From assembly GCF_037126435.1 (NCBI RefSeq), contig NZ_CP147020.1:4036001-4100000 (forward strand): a stretch of 64,000 bases of DNA. Reading direction: 5' to 3'. The notes under the pieces are model-generated. The model was not told where the DNA came from. It made no database searches and saw only the letters and a program-made list of their open reading frames with translations. This DNA is from Bernardetia sp. ABR2-2B. Its GTDB lineage: Bacteria; Bacteroidota; Bacteroidia; Cytophagales; Bernardetiaceae. How positions within the stretch are numbered: the stretch's first letter is position 1; the number at the start of each line of letters is the position of its first letter. The position numbers and the translations under genes were made by a program. Below, one piece after another: positions 17,214-25,758 of the stretch.

Positions 17214-19229
17214 ATGCTAATAAGCAAGTCATCTGCCCCAGAAAAAGGAAGTAATAGTAGTATAGTAATAAAAGTAAATTCTGCTCTCAAACTTTTCTTT
17301 GCTTCTGCATTCGTTGTCTGTACTGCTCAGTTTGCAGTAGCGCAAAACGGATTGAAATATACACCCTACAGCTTTACACTAGAAAATACAACTTCTACAA
17401 CTTTATTGAATAATGATGTAGATAATGATAATCAGAGTTTAAATACTAATAAACAGAATACAAAGACTTCTAAAAACACTACTTTTTCAGAAACAACATT
17501 TATAACTAATAATAAACCCTTTACAAAACACAGCTTTGATTATTATTCTGATACCTTAAAATGGAATTCTCATCAGCTCAAAGAATCAATGTTTTCTCCT
17601 ATTGGTGCGCCTCCTTCCGTCGAACGCCTAATTGTAGGAACTCCTCTGACTCCTTCTGATTCTAGTGATTTACAAGACCAAAAACGCTTTTCGTATCATT
17701 TGTTAGCTGATTTTGTTTCTTATATTTCTGGTCAGCCTGTTGAGTACCTCAATGAAATAGAGGAAATTGTAAGTGATGAGGCATTAATAGTAGATGCAGA
17801 ACTGTTTTTTGACCATCAAGATTCTACGATTGAGTTTTTAGATGGATTAGATTTGGCTAAGAATTTCAGAAATGCACTTTCTGATGAAGAAGTAGCTGCT
17901 CGTATGAAGGCTATCGAAAAAGAAGTGCCTTTTAATTATACGCCAGAAGTAAGAAATTTTATAGAAAAATATGGAGTAAAATATTATACTTATACGAATA
18001 CATTGATTGCAAAATCAAATGAGTATTTTCCACTTTTTGAAAAGATTTTGGAAGAGCAAGGTATGCCCGAAGAGCTAAAATATCTAGTTGTGGTAGAATC
18101 AGCTTTCAAAACACAGGTTCGTTCTCATGCAGGTGCTGTTGGTCTTTGGCAGTTTATGCCACGTACGGGAAAAGTATTTGGTTTGAATCAAAACTTCTAT
18201 ATTGATGAGAGAATGGACCCAACAGCTTCTACAATTGCAGCCTGTAAATATTTAAAATATTTGAATAAGTTTTTTGATGGAGACTGGGAACTTGCCATTG
18301 CTGCCTACAATTGTGGACCAGGAAATGTACAGAAAGCAATACGTCGTTCTGGTAAAAAGACTTTTTGGGAAATCTATAACTATTTGCCTCGTGAAACCCG
18401 TGCTTATGTTCCTCTTTATACGACTTATGCGTATCTGTTCAATTATGCAGAAGACCATGGAATGGTTGTCGAAGAGCCTGTTTATGCCATTGAATACGAT
18501 ACTGTTTTTGTAAGTCAGTATGTAAATTTGGATAAATTAGCTGATGAGCTTCGCATGTGTGCGACTGATTTGAAGGCAATGAATCCAGAGGCAAAACGTG
18601 GAATTATTCCTAAATATGCCAAAGAACATCCTATCAGAATCCCAAAAAACAGGTCTGAGTTCTTTTGGAAAAGCCAAGAAGAAATTTTAGTGGCTTGTCA
18701 GAATCCAAATTATAGAAGTGCAACCACTTCGACAGCTACAAAAACAGCATCAAATTACAGGAATACAAAAACATCAAATACAACAGCGCAGAGTTATACA
18801 GCTTCTGCAAGAACAACGACTAAGAAAAGATATTCTTCAAAATCTTCTGGTTCAAAATCTTATCATACGGTAAGCAAAGGCGAAACTCTTGGAGGAATTG
18901 CTGTAAAATACGGAACATCAGTTTCTTCGCTCAGACGTTGGAACGGAATATATGGTTCAAGAATTAATATTGGACAAAAAATAGTGATGTATGGCGTTAA
19001 GAAAAGAAGTAATTATAGTGCAGTTGCTTCAAGCAAGAAAACAACATCTACCAAAAAAACTACTGTTTCTTCATCTAACAAAACAAGTTCTTCTTATCAT
19101 GTCGTAAGACAAGGCGATACGCTTTGGGGAATTGCAAATAATGCAGGAATTAGCGTTTCAAGGTTGAAGCAACTCAACAATTTGCGTTCTGATAAACTGA
19201 ATGTTGGACAAAAACTAAAAGTGATGTAA
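17214..19229 (+). CDS. mltD: MltD-like membrane-bound lytic transglycosylase with two LysM domains
   Basis: A 671-residue periplasmic enzyme that cleaves the MurNAc-GlcNAc bond of peptidoglycan with formation of 1,6-anhydro ends. The hydrophobic export signal (about 24-43, LKLFFASAFVVCTAQFAVAQ) comes after an unusually long polar start. The SLT domain covers about 275-430, with the catalytic Glu295 in VVVESAFKT and the motifs GAVGLWQFMPRTGK and AAYNCGPGNVQKAI. Two LysM peptidoglycan-binding domains follow (about 545-590, YHTVSKGETLGGIA; about 625-671, YHVVRQGDTLWGIA), separated by Ser/Thr/Lys-rich linkers. A 190-residue region before SLT is low complexity, then helical. Start alternatives are not obvious. 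A hairpin terminator follows. Confidence 0.9.
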   Translation: MLISKSSAPEKGSNSSIVIKVNSALKLFFASAFVVCTAQFAVAQNGLKYTPYSFTLENTTSTTLLNNDVDNDNQSLNTNKQNTKTSKNTTFSETTFITNNKPFTKHSFDYYSDTLKWNSHQLKESMFSPIGAPPSVERLIVGTPLTPSDSSDLQDQKRFSYHLLADFVSYISGQPVEYLNEIEEIVSDEALIVDAELFFDHQDSTIEFLDGLDLAKNFRNALSDEEVAARMKAIEKEVPFNYTPEVRNFIEKYGVKYYTYTNTLIAKSNEYFPLFEKILEEQGMPEELKYLVVVESAFKTQVRSHAGAVGLWQFMPRTGKVFGLNQNFYIDERMDPTASTIAACKYLKYLNKFFDGDWELAIAAYNCGPGNVQKAIRRSGKKTFWEIYNYLPRETRAYVPLYTTYAYLFNYAEDHGMVVEEPVYAIEYDTVFVSQYVNLDKLADELRMCATDLKAMNPEAKRGIIPKYAKEHPIRIPKNRSEFFWKSQEEILVACQNPNYRSATTSTATKTASNYRNTKTSNTTAQSYTASARTTTKKRYSSKSSGSKSYHTVSKGETLGGIAVKYGTSVSSLRRWNGIYGSRINIGQKIVMYGVKKRSNYSAVASSKKTTSTKKTTVSSSNKTSSSYHVVRQGDTLWGIANNAGISVSRLKQLNNLRSDKLNVGQKLKVM

Positions 19230-19276
19230 GTAGCAATTACGAATTACGAAATTGAGTAATTAATTGCAAAGCGAAA

Positions 19277-19326
19277 AATATCCTTTATTTATTGTGATTA
19301 TTCATAATGAATAAAGGATATTTTTT
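19277..19326 (+). terminator. Intrinsic terminator
   Basis: A 17-bp stem (19277-19293 with 19306-19322, one G-T pair) is followed by a run of Ts. It ends the transglycosylase transcript. Confidence 0.8.
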
Positions 19327-19354
19327 ATGAATTTGAAAAATAAATTATATTCCT

Positions 19355-19792
19355 ATGAAAGAATTCATGTCAGAGGCATTAGAAGAAGCCAAAAAAGGAA
19401 AAACACTTTATGGTGCTGTTTTGGTAGAAAATAAATCAAATGAAATTGTGGCTCGTGCCTTCAATACTGTCAAGCAAGATTCAGATGTAAGCGCACATGC
19501 AGAACTCAATTTGATTAGAGATTTTTGTAAAGAAAATAAAATTACCAATTTAGAAAATTATACACTCGTTACGACATGTGAACCTTGTCCAATGTGTGCA
19601 ACTACGGCAGTTTGGGCAAAAGTTTCAAGGATAGTTTTTGGACTAAGCATAAAAGATTTGATAGCAAAAGGAGAGTCTCAAATTGATATTTCTTGCAAGG
19701 AAATTATAGAAAAAAGTAGTGTCAATATAAAAGTAGAAGAAGGAGTTTTGAGAGGAGAAGTAAATAAGTGGTACGCAGAACTGAAAAGTTAA
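19355..19792 (+). CDS. Cytidine/guanine-type nucleoside deaminase
   Basis: A 145-residue zinc hydrolase of the cytidine deaminase superfamily. The zinc site is HAE (His48, catalytic Glu50) with CEPCPMC (Cys78, Cys81). The general architecture (EAKKGKTLYGAVLV ... HAELNLI ... TTCEPCPMCATTAVWAKVSRIVFG) is that of guanine deaminase GuaD-like and TadA-like proteins. The C-terminal helices lack the tRNA-binding features I would expect of TadA, so a free nucleoside or base substrate is more likely. The gene converges with the OmpA-like gene, with only 13 bp between stops. Confidence 0.8.
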   Translation: MKEFMSEALEEAKKGKTLYGAVLVENKSNEIVARAFNTVKQDSDVSAHAELNLIRDFCKENKITNLENYTLVTTCEPCPMCATTAVWAKVSRIVFGLSIKDLIAKGESQIDISCKEIIEKSSVNIKVEEGVLRGEVNKWYAELKS

Positions 19793-19805
19793 GTTCATTC
19801 TATTT

Positions 19806-20549
19806 TTATCCATCTATTCCAATAATAACATATTCTACTCGTCTGTTTTGTATATGTTCCGAAGAGGTACATTTTATGTCATTCTGACATTGATTAATGA
19901 GCTGAGTTTCTCCAAATCCCCTAGCTTTTATTCTATCTTCTGCAATTCCTTGTTCTATCAAAAACTCTTTTATAGATTTAGCTTGTCGTTGGGTAAGCTC
20001 TAGATTATATTCATCTTCTCCTCGTGAGTCAGTATGAGCAGCCACTTCTATTCTTATTTTGGGATTTAGTCGCATCATGTAAGCCAACCTTTTCATAATA
20101 ATTTCACATTCTTGCAAAATCTTATCGCTATTGGGCGAAAAGTAAACACCTACTAATTTTTTGACAACACCTATATTTATTCTTTCTAAGAAAATATCTT
20201 TTTTGATATTTCTTCGCTCATCTTCTTTGGCTATTTCAGAAGGAAGTTTTTGAGTTTGAAGACGAATAGTATCAGTAGAAAAGTAATTTTTATTGTAAGC
20301 ACGAATCAAAAAAGTAGTTTCTGGTTCTAAATAAACAAGCGTTTCGCCATCTTTCGCAGTTATGGTTACTTGTTCAGAGTTATTGCTTGTATTCAGAATA
20401 CGTACACTTACACCATCAATAGGTTTTCCTGTTTCTTTATCGACGAAACGATACAGTAATCTATACGTTTGGCTTTGTGCTGTTTTGGCAAAAAGAAGTG
20501 TAGTAGAAAAACAAAAAAACAGTAGTAAATAGAAAATATCTTTTTTCAT
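19806..20549 (-). CDS. OmpA-family protein with carboxypeptidase-regulatory-like N-terminal domain
   Basis: A 247-residue exported protein. A signal peptide (MKKDIFYLLLFFCFSTTLLFAKTAQSQ) is followed by an Ig-like CarboxypepD_reg-type domain (FVDKETGKPIDGVSVRILN...), then a C-terminal OmpA domain (about 130-245: VYFSPNSDKIL, EVAAHTDSRGEDEYNLELTQRQAKSIKEFL, IKARGFGE) that would bind peptidoglycan in the periplasm. There is no lipobox, so it should be soluble periplasmic or part of an envelope complex. It lies 15 bp downstream of the omega-amidase gene and is likely co-transcribed with it, although their functions are not obviously linked. Confidence 0.82.
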   Translation of the reverse strand: MKKDIFYLLLFFCFSTTLLFAKTAQSQTYRLLYRFVDKETGKPIDGVSVRILNTSNNSEQVTITAKDGETLVYLEPETTFLIRAYNKNYFSTDTIRLQTQKLPSEIAKEDERRNIKKDIFLERINIGVVKKLVGVYFSPNSDKILQECEIIMKRLAYMMRLNPKIRIEVAAHTDSRGEDEYNLELTQRQAKSIKEFLIEQGIAEDRIKARGFGETQLINQCQNDIKCTSSEHIQNRRVEYVIIGIDG

Positions 20550-20564
20550 ATCAATCTCTCAAAA

Positions 20565-21431
20565 TTATATCAATTTAAATTCATCATCATCTAAATAAAC
20601 GGCAAATTTCTTTCTATAGTCTTGCAAATCCGTTGCCGAAAGCGAATATGACAAAATTTCTGTACCCTCAACTTCTTGAATTATAGAATTTATTTTCTCT
20701 CCCTTGGGAGTATAAATAGCCGAATCTCCATTGTACTCAATTCCTTTTCCATCTTTTCCAGTTCTGTTTACACCCACACAATAACACGAGTTTTCGATAG
20801 CACGAGCAGGTAAAAGTGTATTCCAAGCCAAACTACGAGCAGCAGGAAAATTGGCTACATACAACAAAACATCATACCCAGAAGTAGCAATTCCATCTTT
20901 ATCCACCATCAAATCATTCCTAGAAAAAACAGGAAAACGCAAATCATAACAAATCTGTGGACATATTTTCCAGCCTTTATATTCAAAAACTAGAAAGTTT
21001 TTACCTGCTGTAAATACTTCATGTTCTCCTGCCATCCTGAAAAGGTGCTTTTTATCATAATAATTATAATATCCATTTGGCTCTACAAAGAACAAACGAT
21101 TATAAAATTTGACTTCTACTCTTTTCTTTTTTTCTGTAAGTATTTCTTTTTCTTGCTTGATAATTACACTTCCAGTAATAGCAACGTCGTATTTTTTAGC
21201 TTGTTCTTGCAGCCAAGACAAAGTAGAACTGTTACCAAAACCTTCTGCTAAATCTGTATTCATCGTAAAACCAGTCGTGAACATTTCAGGCAGAACGATA
21301 AGGTCTGTTTGCTGACTTTCTTTTTTATCAAAAAAAACTGAAAAGACTTTTTCGAAGTGGTTTTTATTTTCAATAGGGCTTTCCCAAAACAAATTTGCTT
21401 GTATAAGACTTATATATAATGAGGGTTTCAT
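20565..21431 (-). CDS. Carbon-nitrogen hydrolase, probable omega-amidase (YafV/Nit2-like)
   Basis: A 288-residue cytosolic nitrilase-superfamily enzyme. The catalytic triad is visible: Glu49 in VLPEMFTTGF, Lys127 in YDKKHLF and Cys161 in PQICYDLRFP. Those surrounding motifs, and the late NRTGKDGKGIEYNGDS segment, match the YafV/Nit2 omega-amidase branch, which hydrolyses 2-oxoglutaramate or 2-oxosuccinamate left by glutamine or methionine-salvage transaminases. Length is normal for the family. First gene of a two-gene minus-strand unit with the OmpA-like protein. Confidence 0.85.
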   Translation of the reverse strand: MKPSLYISLIQANLFWESPIENKNHFEKVFSVFFDKKESQQTDLIVLPEMFTTGFTMNTDLAEGFGNSSTLSWLQEQAKKYDVAITGSVIIKQEKEILTEKKKRVEVKFYNRLFFVEPNGYYNYYDKKHLFRMAGEHEVFTAGKNFLVFEYKGWKICPQICYDLRFPVFSRNDLMVDKDGIATSGYDVLLYVANFPAARSLAWNTLLPARAIENSCYCVGVNRTGKDGKGIEYNGDSAIYTPKGEKINSIIQEVEGTEILSYSLSATDLQDYRKKFAVYLDDDEFKLI

Positions 21432-21533
21432 GTCTTTTGTTTAATAATGAGATTTATTTATTAGGCTATTTTTTGAAAGATATATTTTTAAAACTCTGAA
21501 TTTTGCACAACATTTTTTAATTAAAACAACACT

Positions 21534-22364
21534 ATGAAAACTAAATTACTCGTACTATTCAATACACTTACACTTATTTTTACCATTTTTATAAATTATC
21601 TATCCAATACAGGTTTTTTTGGAGGAAAAACGATTGGAGAAATTAGTCAGAAATACGATACACTTTTTACCCCTGCAAGTTACGCTTTTTCTATTTGGGG
21701 AATTATATTTTTGATGCTTTTTGCTTTTGTCGGTTTTCAATGGTACATACTCTACAAATATAAAGATACTGAAGATAATTATGATAACTCAGAAAATATA
21801 CTTATAAAAACAATCCATGAAACAGGTTTTTGGCTTATTATAGCAAACATCTGTAATGCGTCTTGGGTTGCTGTCTGGCTAAACGAACATATTGCACTTT
21901 CTGTTATGGTCATGTTTTTTCTTTTGCTTTCACTTGTTCAGCTTACTAAAAATTTACGTTTAGAAATTTGGGATGCGCCTGTCAGAATTATTGCTTTTGT
22001 ATGGTGGCCTATTGTGATTTACTTGGGTTGGATTATGGTTGCTTTTATTGCTAATATTTCTTCGTTTTTTGTGAGTTTGGGTTGGCAAGGAGAACCACTT
22101 TTTGCTTCTACTTGGACTGTCTTGATGATTGTAGCAGCAACAGGTTTGTATTTAGGACTAATCGCAACTAGAAACCTTAGAGAAACAGCTATGGTAGGTG
22201 TTTGGGCATTAATTGCTATTTGTTATCGCCATTGGGAAGCCGAACCATTGATTGCTTATACTGCACTTGGTTTTGGGCTTTTAATATTTTTAGGAGCGAG
22301 TTTCCATGGTTATAAGAATCAAGAAACTTCTCCGTTTTTGAAATGGAAACGAGGAGAAATTTAA
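21534..22364 (+). CDS. TspO/MBR-like tryptophan-rich membrane protein, extended form
   Basis: A 276-residue polytopic membrane protein with about seven or eight hydrophobic segments. The YAFSIWGIIFLML motif, many Trp residues and the repeated two-helix blocks are those of the tryptophan-rich sensory protein family, which binds porphyrins and sterol-like ligands. At 276 residues it is longer than classical TspO (about 160 residues), as seen in the long form of Bacteroidota and eukaryotic relatives. The gene stands alone and converges with the gene at 22387. An 8-nt palindromic pair (TTAACT/AGTTAA) at 22368-22381 is a weak terminator candidate. Confidence 0.7.
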   Translation: MKTKLLVLFNTLTLIFTIFINYLSNTGFFGGKTIGEISQKYDTLFTPASYAFSIWGIIFLMLFAFVGFQWYILYKYKDTEDNYDNSENILIKTIHETGFWLIIANICNASWVAVWLNEHIALSVMVMFFLLLSLVQLTKNLRLEIWDAPVRIIAFVWWPIVIYLGWIMVAFIANISSFFVSLGWQGEPLFASTWTVLMIVAATGLYLGLIATRNLRETAMVGVWALIAICYRHWEAEPLIAYTALGFGLLIFLGASFHGYKNQETSPFLKWKRGEI

Positions 22365-22386
22365 AAATTAACTAGAGTTAATCTGC

Positions 22387-22845
22387 TTATAACAACATCG
22401 AAATCAGTTTTAGTTGGTTATTTTTTAAAGCTATTAATGAACTTATAGCTATACACATATTAAAATCGCAATCTTTTTCTAAAAAAAAATTGATTTTATT
22501 CCATAGTTTCTCGAATGAATTTTCATAATCGTTTTTGATTTCTTTAGGTATTTCTATGTCTTGAATTATTCTATGATATTCGATACTAATACAATAGGAT
22601 AATATTTCCATTTCTAAGCTTTTATTTTCTATCATATAATTCACTAATTGAGGAACAATAAAAAATGCAACTTCACCAATTTCTTCTTGATGAAACATAT
22701 TTTCCCAAAGCAAATCAAGAATTTCTCTAGCTTCGTTTTCTTTTTTTGTATCAAATAGTTTTTGTATTAAATCTCCTGAATTATGCTCTATGTTCAAAAC
22801 TGCTTTTGCAGAGTTTATACGACTAATTGCTGTTGAATTTACCAT
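22387..22845 (-). CDS. Hypothetical alpha-helical protein
   Basis: A 152-residue protein with no signal peptide or membrane helix. It is predicted to be mostly helical, with amphipathic helices (REILDLLWENMF, GEVAFFIVPQLVNYMIENKS, NFFLEKDCDFNMCIAISSLIALKN), reminiscent of HEAT-like solenoids found in some polymorphic-toxin immunity proteins. No toxin is adjacent. The function is unknown. It is monocistronic, between a convergent TspO-like gene and divergent nth. Confidence 0.5.
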   Translation of the reverse strand: MVNSTAISRINSAKAVLNIEHNSGDLIQKLFDTKKENEAREILDLLWENMFHQEEIGEVAFFIVPQLVNYMIENKSLEMEILSYCISIEYHRIIQDIEIPKEIKNDYENSFEKLWNKINFFLEKDCDFNMCIAISSLIALKNNQLKLISMLL

Positions 22846-22956
22846 TTTAGAAATAGAGTTAGATAAGTTTATAAAAGGCTGAAAGTAAACATTTTTATAT
22901 AATTTCTATTTCTAATCATTGATACTTTTCTAATTCTCAATTCCTACACCTAAAAA

Positions 22957-23649
22957 ATGAAATTCCCAAAATCAGTTTCCTACAAACCCAAAACAAAAGC
23001 AAATGCAATCGCTAAGATTTTGCAAGAACTTTATCCAAATCCTGCTGTTCCATTAGACCATCAAGATGCTTATACTTTGCTTATTTCAGTTTTGCTTTCT
23101 GCTCAATGCACCGACAAACGAGTAAATCAAGTTACGCCAATTCTTTTCGAAGAAGCTGACACTCCTAATAAAATGGTAGAGCTTACCACTGAACAAATCA
23201 AAAGTATCATCCGACCTTGTGGACTTTCGAACAACAAATCAAAGGCAATTCATCGTCTTTCAGAGATTTTGTTAGAAAAATATAGTGGAGAAGTTCCTGA
23301 CAAAATGGAGCTTTTAGAAGAATTACCGGGGGTGGGACATAAAACGGCTTCGGTGGTGGTTTCGCAGTATTTTGGACAACCTGCTTTTCCTGTCGATACG
23401 CATATTCATAGACTGGCGTATCGTTGGGGACTTTCAAACGGAAAAAATGTAGTCCAAACAGAGAAAGATTTGAAAGCACTTTTTCCTAAGAAAAATTGGA
23501 ATGACTTACACATTCAAATTATTTATTTTGGTAGAGAATATTGTCCTGCAAGAAGTCATAATCCCTTGGAATGTCCGATTTGTAGTAAATACGGAAATAC
23601 AGAATATCTTGAAAAGTATTTAGAGGAGCAGGAAATGAAAGGAAAGTAA
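22957..23649 (+). CDS. nth: Endonuclease III, with non-canonical C-terminal cysteines
   Basis: Base-excision-repair DNA glycosylase/AP lyase of 230 residues for oxidised pyrimidines. The helix-hairpin-helix ELPGVGHKTASVV carries the catalytic Lys129, and the catalytic Asp147 lies in FPVDTHIHR. The C-terminal [4Fe-4S] loop of E. coli Nth needs four Cys (C-x6-C-x2-C-x5-C); here only Cys196, Cys206 and Cys209 are present (CPARSHNPLECPIC), and the fourth is missing. I have seen the CPAR...CPIC form in other bacterial Nth relatives, so it is probably a subfamily trait. MutY is excluded by the Lys in the HhH motif and by length. Confidence 0.88.
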   Translation: MKFPKSVSYKPKTKANAIAKILQELYPNPAVPLDHQDAYTLLISVLLSAQCTDKRVNQVTPILFEEADTPNKMVELTTEQIKSIIRPCGLSNNKSKAIHRLSEILLEKYSGEVPDKMELLEELPGVGHKTASVVVSQYFGQPAFPVDTHIHRLAYRWGLSNGKNVVQTEKDLKALFPKKNWNDLHIQIIYFGREYCPARSHNPLECPICSKYGNTEYLEKYLEEQEMKGK

Positions 23650-23697
23650 AATGTATGAGTTTGAAGTTCAGAAAAAACGAAAAGAGGCTTTTGTAAA

Positions 23698-24288
23698 TTA
23701 ACAATGATGTGGATAGGTTTTCTGCCAATTTTTATTATTTATGAAATACTTGAATCTTATTATTAATCCATGTCTAAATAGATTTTTTTTACTATACATC
23801 TTAAAAGAATAATTGTACATAATATCAAAAGCAAATAGATTAAGTCCAACAGAAGGTCTTACATAGTGAGCATTATTTACAAAATCAAATAAATAGTCCA
23901 ATCTTGCAGTAGCAGGAGGAAGAAAAAAATTAGAAACTTCTCCAAATGCACTTACAGTTTGTCCAGTCTTATTATCACTTGTAAAACGAGAATATCCTAT
24001 GCCCCATGATTTCATATTAAGGTTGAATCCACCACCACTAAAAAAGTTTTGTCCATAGGTTCTACCAAGGTTTAGTGTAAATTCATTACTTTTAGAAAGG
24101 TTGTAAGTTATTCCTGAATACCATGAGTTACCCCAAAATTTGCTTTTAGGTATATTTTCTGTAATGATGTATAATGTATCTCCTGTTATGCCTCCTACAG
24201 CCATAGTAGAGTCAGTTCGTTGCCCTAATAGTTGATTAGAAAATGCAAATGATAAGATGAAGAATAGAGTAATAAATAGATATTTCAT
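23698..24288 (-). CDS. Exported beta-barrel-like protein of unknown function
   Basis: A 196-residue protein with a clear signal peptide (MKYLFITLFFILSFAFSNQLLGQ). The mature part alternates aromatic and polar residues as in outer-membrane strands (WYSGITYNLSKSNEFTLNLGRTYG, SWGIGYSRFT, YVRPSVGLNLFAFDIMYNYSFKMY), so a small outer-membrane barrel is plausible. It overlaps the upstream gene by the sequence ATGA, so it is translationally coupled to it. Not recognised as a named family. Confidence 0.55.
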   Translation of the reverse strand: MKYLFITLFFILSFAFSNQLLGQRTDSTMAVGGITGDTLYIITENIPKSKFWGNSWYSGITYNLSKSNEFTLNLGRTYGQNFFSGGGFNLNMKSWGIGYSRFTSDNKTGQTVSAFGEVSNFFLPPATARLDYLFDFVNNAHYVRPSVGLNLFAFDIMYNYSFKMYSKKNLFRHGLIIRFKYFINNKNWQKTYPHHC

Positions 24289-24614
24289 TTTTTTGTATTT
24301 AAAAGTTCTTCCAATGTTTGTTCATTATCATCTTCTAAAGCACCAAAAGAAGTTTTAGCTAATTCTCTATCTATGTTTTGTTCTGAAATTTCTATGCTTT
24401 TATCTGCTTTTTCATATTCATCATAGCTCATAATTATAGGAGAAACCTCTAATTCCAAATCTTGATACAACAAAGAAGTATCAGAATTGACAAATTCTTC
24501 TTTTTCAGAACTTTCTTGTTCTATTTCTTGATATAAAATACCTAATCGATTTGCCAAAGCTATCAATAATTTTATATCTTGTTCCTCATTCGATTTAAAA
24601 ACAATAGTTCGCAT
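24285..24614 (-). CDS. Small acidic hypothetical protein upstream of an exported partner
   Basis: A 109-residue cytosolic protein, acidic and probably mostly helical. The ATG at 24614 (MRTIVFKSNEEQDIKLLIALANRLGI) is chosen because this opening is a recurrent pattern in small Bacteroidota proteins of the antitoxin-like kind, and because the longer frame runs into the inserted IS element. Its stop overlaps the ATG of the exported protein (ATGA), an arrangement seen in coupled pairs. The IS element begins only 18 bp upstream of the start, so the native promoter has been displaced. Function unknown; no typical toxin follows. Confidence 0.5.
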   Translation of the reverse strand: MRTIVFKSNEEQDIKLLIALANRLGILYQEIEQESSEKEEFVNSDTSLLYQDLELEVSPIIMSYDEYEKADKSIEISEQNIDRELAKTSFGALEDDNEQTLEELLNTKK

Positions 24615-24623
24615 AATCTTATT

Positions 24624-24632
24624 ATTAATACT
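24624..24632 (+). repeat. Target-site duplication, left copy
   Basis: ATTAATACT directly abuts the left end of the IS element and is repeated at 25801-25809. Confidence 0.85.
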
Positions 24633-24633
24633 C

Positions 24634-25722
24634 TTACTCCATTGACAAAACTTTAATTTTTTGATCAAATTTAGTTTCACTAGTCATTGGATTATTGAGT
24701 ATTTTTTTAATTTCTATTAATCCATATCTGAAAAAAGAGTATTCATTATATCCATTTGAACAGACTCTTATTTTTGTTTTTTTATGTTTCCATTCTCCTA
24801 CTTTGTAACACCAAACAAAGGCAATGGAACACAAAGCAATTAATTTAGCTATTTTATTTGGTTCTGTTAATTTTGTATTTTCTAAGTTAAAACCTTGTGA
24901 TTTTAGTGCTTTAAACAACGTTTCGATTTCCCAACGTTGTTTATAAATTTCAAAAATATTATCCAATAAAACAGGTGATGCTAAATAAATATATCCTTTT
25001 TGTGTTCGACTTACAGATAAATATACCTCTGCTTCATTGACTACAAATGTTCCATCTAGTTGATAGGTTTCTGAAATCGAAAGCCCTCTACACCATGCTA
25101 CAATAGACTTTGTTTTCCCTTTTCTAGTAGCTTTAAAGTTAGATTTTATACGCATTACAAAATCAAATTTTTTTGTAGCTAAATAGAAAAACCATTTTTT
25201 ACCTATAAACTCTCTATCTGCTACAAGAGCAGTAATAGATAAATTAGGAAATTGATTTAAGAAATCTTCTATCAAATCAATTCGTTGTTGAGTAGCTGAA
25301 TTTCCTGTCCTCGAAAGTACAGACCAACAAAGAGGAATAGATACCCCTTTATGAGCTGCTGAGAGAAGCAAAATATTAATATGCTCTTTTCCAACTTTCC
25401 AATTCGTTCTATCCAAACACAGTACGATATTTTCCCATTGTTCAATGCCTTCTAAGGAAATAATCAAATTAGTAATTGCTTGAAAATCAAGCTCATAATA
25501 ATTTAAAAAGCGTTCTATACGACGTAAAGAAGAACTGTATTCTACATTCCTTTCAAACGCAGTTGCAATTTGAATTAAACCTCCTAGACCTACCTTTATA
25601 ACAGCTATTACAAAAAGACCTATAAATTGAACTCGGGCTAAATGAAACCCTTTTAAATGAGAAGATAAAACACTAACTAATTTTGTAACTTTACCACTAG
25701 AAGCATACTTTGCTTTCGCCAT
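24634..25722 (-). CDS. IS4-family DDE transposase
   Basis: A 362-residue transposase that catalyses cut-and-paste movement of the surrounding element. The DDE residues are visible: Asp in LCLDRTNWKVG, Asp in ALVADREFIG and Glu in the YREK signature Y-x2-R-x3-E-x6-K (YKQRWEIETLFKALK), which is diagnostic of the IS4 family. The frame is uninterrupted, so the protein should be active. The ATG at 25722 lies in the downstream arm of a perfect inverted repeat, which suggests translational control. It is AT-rich like its neighbours. Confidence 0.92.
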   Translation of the reverse strand: MAKAKYASSGKVTKLVSVLSSHLKGFHLARVQFIGLFVIAVIKVGLGGLIQIATAFERNVEYSSSLRRIERFLNYYELDFQAITNLIISLEGIEQWENIVLCLDRTNWKVGKEHINILLLSAAHKGVSIPLCWSVLSRTGNSATQQRIDLIEDFLNQFPNLSITALVADREFIGKKWFFYLATKKFDFVMRIKSNFKATRKGKTKSIVAWCRGLSISETYQLDGTFVVNEAEVYLSVSRTQKGYIYLASPVLLDNIFEIYKQRWEIETLFKALKSQGFNLENTKLTEPNKIAKLIALCSIAFVWCYKVGEWKHKKTKIRVCSNGYNEYSFFRYGLIEIKKILNNPMTSETKFDQKIKVLSME

Positions 25723-25758
25723 AATTGAGAAAAATTTTGTGAGAAACTCAATTATGGC
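25718..25758 (-). promoter_or_regulatory. Inverted repeat sequestering the transposase start codon
   Basis: Two perfect 12-bp arms (25718-25729 GCCATAATTGAG, 25747-25758 its complement) with a 17-nt loop. In transposase mRNA the start codon is paired within the stem. Such 5' hairpins are known in IS elements to block translation of read-through transcripts from outside promoters. Confidence 0.7.

Noticed and set aside
22957..23649. MutY instead of endonuclease III
   Set aside because: The helix-hairpin-helix carries the lyase Lys129 and the protein is too short for a MutY C-terminal domain.
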